In this document: positions 59,916 through 64,000 of the stretch, piece by piece
Layout: each line of letters begins with the position of its first letter
Numbering within the stretch: the stretch's first letter is position 1
Source: Lachnospiraceae bacterium
GTDB lineage: Bacteria; Bacillota; Clostridia; Lachnospirales; Lachnospiraceae
Assembly: GCA_900771195.1 (NCBI GenBank)
Contig: CAAGMZ010000020.1
Span: 1-64,000 of the forward strand
Reading direction: 5' to 3'
DNA: 64,000 bases
Program-made: the position numbers and the translations under genes
Notes under the pieces: generated by a model
Seen by the model: only the letters and a program-made list of their open reading frames with translations
What the model was told of the DNA's origin: nothing
Database searches by the model: none

Positions 59916-62900
59916 CATTTTACAGTTTTTGTATGCCATATTTCACTGTCATACTGTGCAATCGTTCTGTCTGACGAGAAAAATCCTGCTTTACTGATGT
60001 TTACAAGCATCTTTTTAGCCCAGCTTCTTCTGTCCTCATAATCGGAAAGTGCAAGCTCCTTCACTCTGATATAATCACGAAGGTCAAGAAGCGTCATAAA
60101 CCAGTCCTTCTTAATAAGCTCTGCATGAAGCCTGAGAAGTGTCTCTGCATCTCCCGCTTTCATGACCGGAACGCTTATGATAAAGTCCACAAGCTCTTTT
60201 ATAAGAGCATCGTTCACATAGTAATTCTTGGCGTAGTAATCGTGCTTTGCATAGTGGTCTATCACCTGCTCACTGCTCTCGCCGAAGAAATAAATGTTTC
60301 TGTCGCCGACAAGCTCACCGATTTCAACATTGGCACCGTCTTTGGTTCCGAGTGTAACTGCACCGTTAAGCATAAACTTCATGTTGCCGGTTCCCGAAGC
60401 TTCCTTTGAAGCAAGCGATATCTGCTCAGATATGTCGCAGGCGGGAATTATTTTGGCTGCCTTTGACACATTGTAATTCTCAATCATTACGACCTTGAGG
60501 TAAGGACTCACCTTGGGGTCGTTATTGATGACCTGCTGAAGGCAGAGAATCAGATGAATTATATCCTTGGCTATAACATAAGCCGGAGCAGCCTTTGCCC
60601 CGAAAATAACCGTAATGGGTCTTTTCGGCAGATTCCCCTTCCTGATGTCAAGATACTTATAGATTACCCATAGAGCATTCATCTGCTGGCGTTTGTACTC
60701 ATGAAGGCGCTTAACCTGTATGTCATAAATTGAATTCTCGTCAATATCTGTATTCTGGGTTGCCTTTATATAATCCTTAAGCTCTCTCTTTTTACACTGT
60801 TTGATATCAATAAGTCTGTCAAGCACAGCATCGTCATCAACAAAAGCTCCGAGCTTTTCAAGTTCATCGGCGTTCTTCTTAAATCCGTCCCCTATAAGCT
60901 CTTCAATGTATGAGGAAAGCTCCTCATTACAGTGGAGAAGCCACCTTCTGAAGGTGATACCGTTAGTCTTGTTATTGAATTTTTCAGGATATATCCTGTA
61001 AAAATTATTGAGTTCTGAATTCTTAAGTATCTCCGTATGCAGATATGCAACACCGTTCACGCTGTGTCCGTAATGGATGTCCATATGTGCCATATGTACC
61101 CTCCGGCTGTCATCAATGATATAGACAGACGGGTCACTGAATTTTGCCCTCACCATATCATCAAGCTTCTTTATAATGGGTACAAGCCGGGGAACAACCT
61201 TCTCAAGATATGAAACCGGCCATTTCTCGAGAGCCTCCGCAAGTATAGTATGATTGGTGTATGCACAGGTGTCCGTGACAATTCCTGCCGCCTCTTCAAA
61301 TGCAATTCCGCGCTCCGTAAGTATCCTTATAAGCTCAGGAATGACCATTGAGGGATGCGTATCATTAATCTGTATTGCGGCATAATCGGCCAGGTCATGA
61401 AGATTTGAACCCTTCTTCTCACATTCATCAATTATATATCTTGCCGCATTGCTGACCATAAAATACTGCTGATAGATTCTCAGAAGATTTCCTGCCTCGT
61501 CACTGTCATCAGGATAAAGGAAAAGCGTCAGGTTCTTCTGAATATCCTTCTTGTCAAAATTAATGCCATCTCCCAGAATTATGCTCTCATCCACAGACTC
61601 AATGTCAAAAAGATGAAGCTTGTTGGTCCTGTTGTTGTAGCCTGTAACGTCAATATCATAAAGACGCGATTTTACCGTGAATCCGCCGAACTGCACATCA
61701 TAAGTCACATCGGTTTTTGTAAGCCAGCTCTCATCCTCTATCCAGGGATTAGCCGTCTCCTTCTGGAAATTATTTTCGAATACCTGCTTAAAAAGCCCCA
61801 TGTGATAATTGAGTCCTATTCCGTCACCATTAAGTCCAAGCGTTGCCATGGAGTCAAGGAAGCAGGCTGCCAGCCTTCCGAGTCCGCCGTTTCCAAGTGA
61901 AGGCTCCGGTTCAATATCCTCAATGTCATAAATACTCTTGCCGTTCTCCTCAAGCTCCTTTTTAACCGCATCATAAACGCCGAGATTGATAAGGTTATTG
62001 GAAAGAAGCTTTCCGATAAGGAATTCGGCAGAAATATAATACACCTTCTTTTTGCCTTCATTGCTCTCCTTATCCTCTGCAAGCTTCTTCGTCATCTGAA
62101 GAAGTGCACGGTAAATCTCTTCATTGGTGCAATCCTTTATTGATTTACTAAATTTTTCTTCACAGATATCAGCTAACATAAACTCCTCCTTGTCAAAATA
62201 ACACTTGTTGGCGCATCTTCCGTAAAGCTTTGAAAGCTCTCTGATTCGGTTTCTTATCTCTGCGGTGAATTCTCCCTTTTTCATTCTCCACCGCCAGTTG
62301 GTGCCTATTGTAGAAGGAAGATTCATTCTTGCACTGCCGTCCTTTCCCAGAAGGTCCTGCATGGGAACAATCACAACATCCGCAACGCTGCCGTATGCAG
62401 CCTTTATCATCTTTTCGGGAATTTTTTCCTTAGTATCCGCATCGAGATAATTCATAAGGAATCTGACATTACGCTCCGAAAGCTCATCCACATAACCCCT
62501 GATAGTGTCATTGTCATGGGTTCCTGTGTAGACAACATAATTTCTGCTTTGATTATGCGGCAGATAACAGTTCCCGGTATCACCGTCAAAGGCAAACTGT
62601 AGCACCTTCATTCCGGGATATCCTGATTTCTCAATAAGCTTTGTAACACTCGGAACCACAACTCCAAGGTCCTCGGCAATCACCTTTGAATCACCTGTTG
62701 CCTCGTCTATTGCCTCGATAAGCTTTTCTCCGGGTCCGTCAAGATAAAATCCGTCCTTTGGTTCTCCTTCAACAGGGATGTTATAGTATCTCACGATGCC
62801 GATAAAATGGTCTATCCTGATTACATCATAAAGCTTTGCGGAGGCTGCCATTCTCTTTTTCCACCAGAGAAATCCGTCTTTTTCCATCACGTCCCAGTCA

Positions 62901-63709
62901 TAAATAGGGTTTCCCCACTTCTGACCGTAATCGGAAAAAGCATCCGGCGGACATCCGGCCACATTTATGGGTTTTCTGTCCTCATCAAGCTTAAAAAGTT
63001 CAGGATTAAGCCACACATCCGCACTGTCAAGCGCAACATATATGGGGATATCACCTATTATCTTAATGCCGTTATCATTGGCATATTCTTTCAGTCTGCT
63101 CCACTGCTCATAAAATTTAAACTGAAGAAACTTATAAAAATCAATTCTGTCAGCACACTGACCGCGGTATTTTGCTACCGCCTCAGGCTTTGCAAACCTT
63201 ATATCCTCTTCCCACGACAGCCACTCCCTGTTGTCATGGAGTTCCTTTACCGACATGTAAAGTGCATAACCGTCAAGCCAGAATTTATTGTTATCGGTAA
63301 ATTCCCTGTATTCCCGTAAATCCGGTCCTGCCGAAGCCTTAAAGTTTTCAAAGGCCCTCCCGAGCACTATGTATCTGTTGTGGTAAATCACATCATATTC
63401 AACAAATTCTTCGTCATTGCACCATTTGATGCATTCCACGTCATCCGGGACAAGAAGTCCTTCTTCAATCAGCATGTCAAAATCTATGAAGTACGGGTTC
63501 CCTGCAAATGCCGAAAACGACTGGTAAGGACTGTCTCCGTAGCTTGTGGGCCCGACAGGAAGCACCTGCCAGTACATCTGGCCTGCCCGCTTAAGGGTAT
63601 CCACAAATTCGTAAGCTGCTTTTCCCAGTGTTCCTATTCCGTACGGTGACGGAAGACTGCTTATGGGAAGCAGTATCCCTGCGCCTCTTTCAAGTTCCTT
63701 ATTACTCAT
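59915..63709 (-). CDS. MalQ-GlgP fusion: 4-alpha-glucanotransferase / glycogen phosphorylase
   Basis: One unbroken frame of 1264 residues joins two glycogen enzymes. Residues 1-497 are a GH77 4-alpha-glucanotransferase with the catalytic residues Asp300 (RIDHF), Glu346 (AEDLG) and Asp399 (THDND). Residues 517-1264 are a GT35 phosphorylase with YISAEFLIGKLL (558-569) and the PLP lysine, Lys1111, in GTGNMKFMLNGA. A linker of about 20 residues with two cysteines joins them. The pair would transfer short oligosaccharides to longer chains and cut glucose 1-phosphate from them, without losing intermediates. AAAGGTG lies seven bases before the ATG. It stands alone. Confidence 0.96.
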   Translation of the reverse strand: MSNKELERGAGILLPISSLPSPYGIGTLGKAAYEFVDTLKRAGQMYWQVLPVGPTSYGDSPYQSFSAFAGNPYFIDFDMLIEEGLLVPDDVECIKWCNDEEFVEYDVIYHNRYIVLGRAFENFKASAGPDLREYREFTDNNKFWLDGYALYMSVKELHDNREWLSWEEDIRFAKPEAVAKYRGQCADRIDFYKFLQFKFYEQWSRLKEYANDNGIKIIGDIPIYVALDSADVWLNPELFKLDEDRKPINVAGCPPDAFSDYGQKWGNPIYDWDVMEKDGFLWWKKRMAASAKLYDVIRIDHFIGIVRYYNIPVEGEPKDGFYLDGPGEKLIEAIDEATGDSKVIAEDLGVVVPSVTKLIEKSGYPGMKVLQFAFDGDTGNCYLPHNQSRNYVVYTGTHDNDTIRGYVDELSERNVRFLMNYLDADTKEKIPEKMIKAAYGSVADVVIVPMQDLLGKDGSARMNLPSTIGTNWRWRMKKGEFTAEIRNRIRELSKLYGRCANKCYFDKEEFMLADICEEKFSKSIKDCTNEEIYRALLQMTKKLAEDKESNEGKKKVYYISAEFLIGKLLSNNLINLGVYDAVKKELEENGKSIYDIEDIEPEPSLGNGGLGRLAACFLDSMATLGLNGDGIGLNYHMGLFKQVFENNFQKETANPWIEDESWLTKTDVTYDVQFGGFTVKSRLYDIDVTGYNNRTNKLHLFDIESVDESIILGDGINFDKKDIQKNLTLFLYPDDSDEAGNLLRIYQQYFMVSNAARYIIDECEKKGSNLHDLADYAAIQINDTHPSMVIPELIRILTERGIAFEEAAGIVTDTCAYTNHTILAEALEKWPVSYLEKVVPRLVPIIKKLDDMVRAKFSDPSVYIIDDSRRVHMAHMDIHYGHSVNGVAYLHTEILKNSELNNFYRIYPEKFNNKTNGITFRRWLLHCNEELSSYIEELIGDGFKKNADELEKLGAFVDDDAVLDRLIDIKQCKKRELKDYIKATQNTDIDENSIYDIQVKRLHEYKRQQMNALWVIYKYLDIRKGNLPKRPITVIFGAKAAPAYVIAKDIIHLILCLQQVINNDPKVSPYLKVVMIENYNVSKAAKIIPACDISEQISLASKEASGTGNMKFMLNGAVTLGTKDGANVEIGELVGDRNIYFFGESSEQVIDHYAKHDYYAKNYYVNDALIKELVDFIISVPVMKAGDAETLLRLHAELIKKDWFMTLLDLRDYIRVKELALSDYEDRRSWAKKMLVNISKAGFFSSDRTIAQYDSEIWHTKTVK

Positions 63710-63756
63710 ATATGCACACCTTTCCGCCCCAAGCGGGCAATTCTGTCTGCACGCTG

Positions 63757-63786
63757 ATTGTAATACAAAACCACACTAATAATCAA
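63757..63786 (-). promoter_or_regulatory. Probable promoter of the MalQ-GlgP gene
   Basis: TTGATT (63781-63786) and TACAAT (63757-63762) have an 18-base spacer. The -35 overlaps the end of the permease gene. Confidence 0.55.
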
Positions 63787-64000
63787 TATTATTTGGCAAA
63801 ATCTCACTTTTTTTCTTAACCTTACGGCAGAGTGTACCGATAAGCGCAAATATTCCGAATGCCAGAAGATTAGTGCACACAATGCTTGCTCCTGCCGGAG
63901 TTGAGAATCCGAATGATATGAGTATTCCGGCGACAAAGCATATAACCGAAATCACAGCTGAGCATATCACCACACTCTTATATCTTTTGCACACACGCAT
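63776..64000 (-). CDS. Metal ABC transporter permease (ZnuB/TroC type), C-terminal end
   Basis: The 74 residues seen begin inside a gene that continues past the window's right edge. They hold two hydrophobic segments and the pattern SVVICSAVISVICFVAGILISFGFSTPAGASIVCTNLL in pieces, which is the typical last part of ABC-3 family zinc/manganese permeases (FSTPAGASIV corresponds to the LPSGASIV-type motif). The charged tail CRKVKKKSEILP ends it. The ATP-binding and solute-binding partners are not visible. Confidence 0.75.
   Translation of the reverse strand: MRVCKRYKSVVICSAVISVICFVAGILISFGFSTPAGASIVCTNLLAFGIFALIGTLCRKVKKKSEILPNNIDY

Overview
The window is a 64 kb piece of a low-to-mid GC, anaerobic, spore-lineage Firmicute. 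Gene content and order (obgE-yhbY-nadD-yqeK-rsfS, yicC-remA-gmk-rpoZ, yloU-fakA-recG, ytfI-ytfJ, ylbJ, short-form hisG with hisZ, MalQ-GlgP fusion, Fe-dependent alcohol dehydrogenase) point to the Clostridia, most likely Lachnospiraceae; that family placement is inference. The first 20 bases are an exact Illumina adapter end, so base 1 is an assembly-contig edge. About 65 genes are supported, all but five (lexA, ylbJ-like, DAHP synthase, Fe-ADH, rqcH) on the minus strand. No stretch over 300 bases lacks a gene. No tRNA, rRNA, CRISPR array, insertion sequence or prophage was seen.

Layout from left to right: a cut-off tyrosine recombinase with a striking 34-bp dyad upstream; a DEAD-box helicase; a divergent SOS switch (yneA-like LysM gene and lexA separated by four LexA-box-like sites). 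Then, on the minus strand, folate synthesis (folC-folE-folP-folB/K) runs on from the obgE-yhbY-nadD-yqeK-rsfS group, preceded by rplU-prp-rpmA. A histidine operon (hisZ-G-D-B-A-IE) flows into a short RNase E/G and an acetyltransferase. Next come rRNA/tRNA modification, recU, a small alarmone synthetase and pepD; then yloU-fakA-recG-phosphatase-rsmD-coiled-coil, opposed by ylbJ.

From 33.8 to 45 kb: rpmB, a tiny membrane protein, the sporulation pair ytfJ/ytfI, two unrecognised genes, lysA, cinA, pgsA, rimO, RNase Y and a sirtuin. From 45 to 64 kb: deoB, a repeat-bearing CAP lipoprotein, DAHP synthase, Fe-ADH, an operon running yicC-remA-gmk-rpoZ-uppP-aminotransferase-proC-nudix-spoIIM-like-polysaccharide deacetylase, the ribosome quality control factor rqcH, a MalQ-GlgP fusion and the end of a metal ABC permease.

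This is mostly ordinary core chromosome. The points of most interest are gene fusions (MalQ-GlgP; HisF-like half barrel-HisI-HisE), an RNase E/G that stops before the zinc-link cysteines, a recombinase-adjacent 14-6-14 dyad, a start codon locked inside a hairpin, nested inverted repeats at a convergent junction, and a conserved-looking pair of unknown genes. I did not find convincing evidence of an undescribed defence or mobile system.
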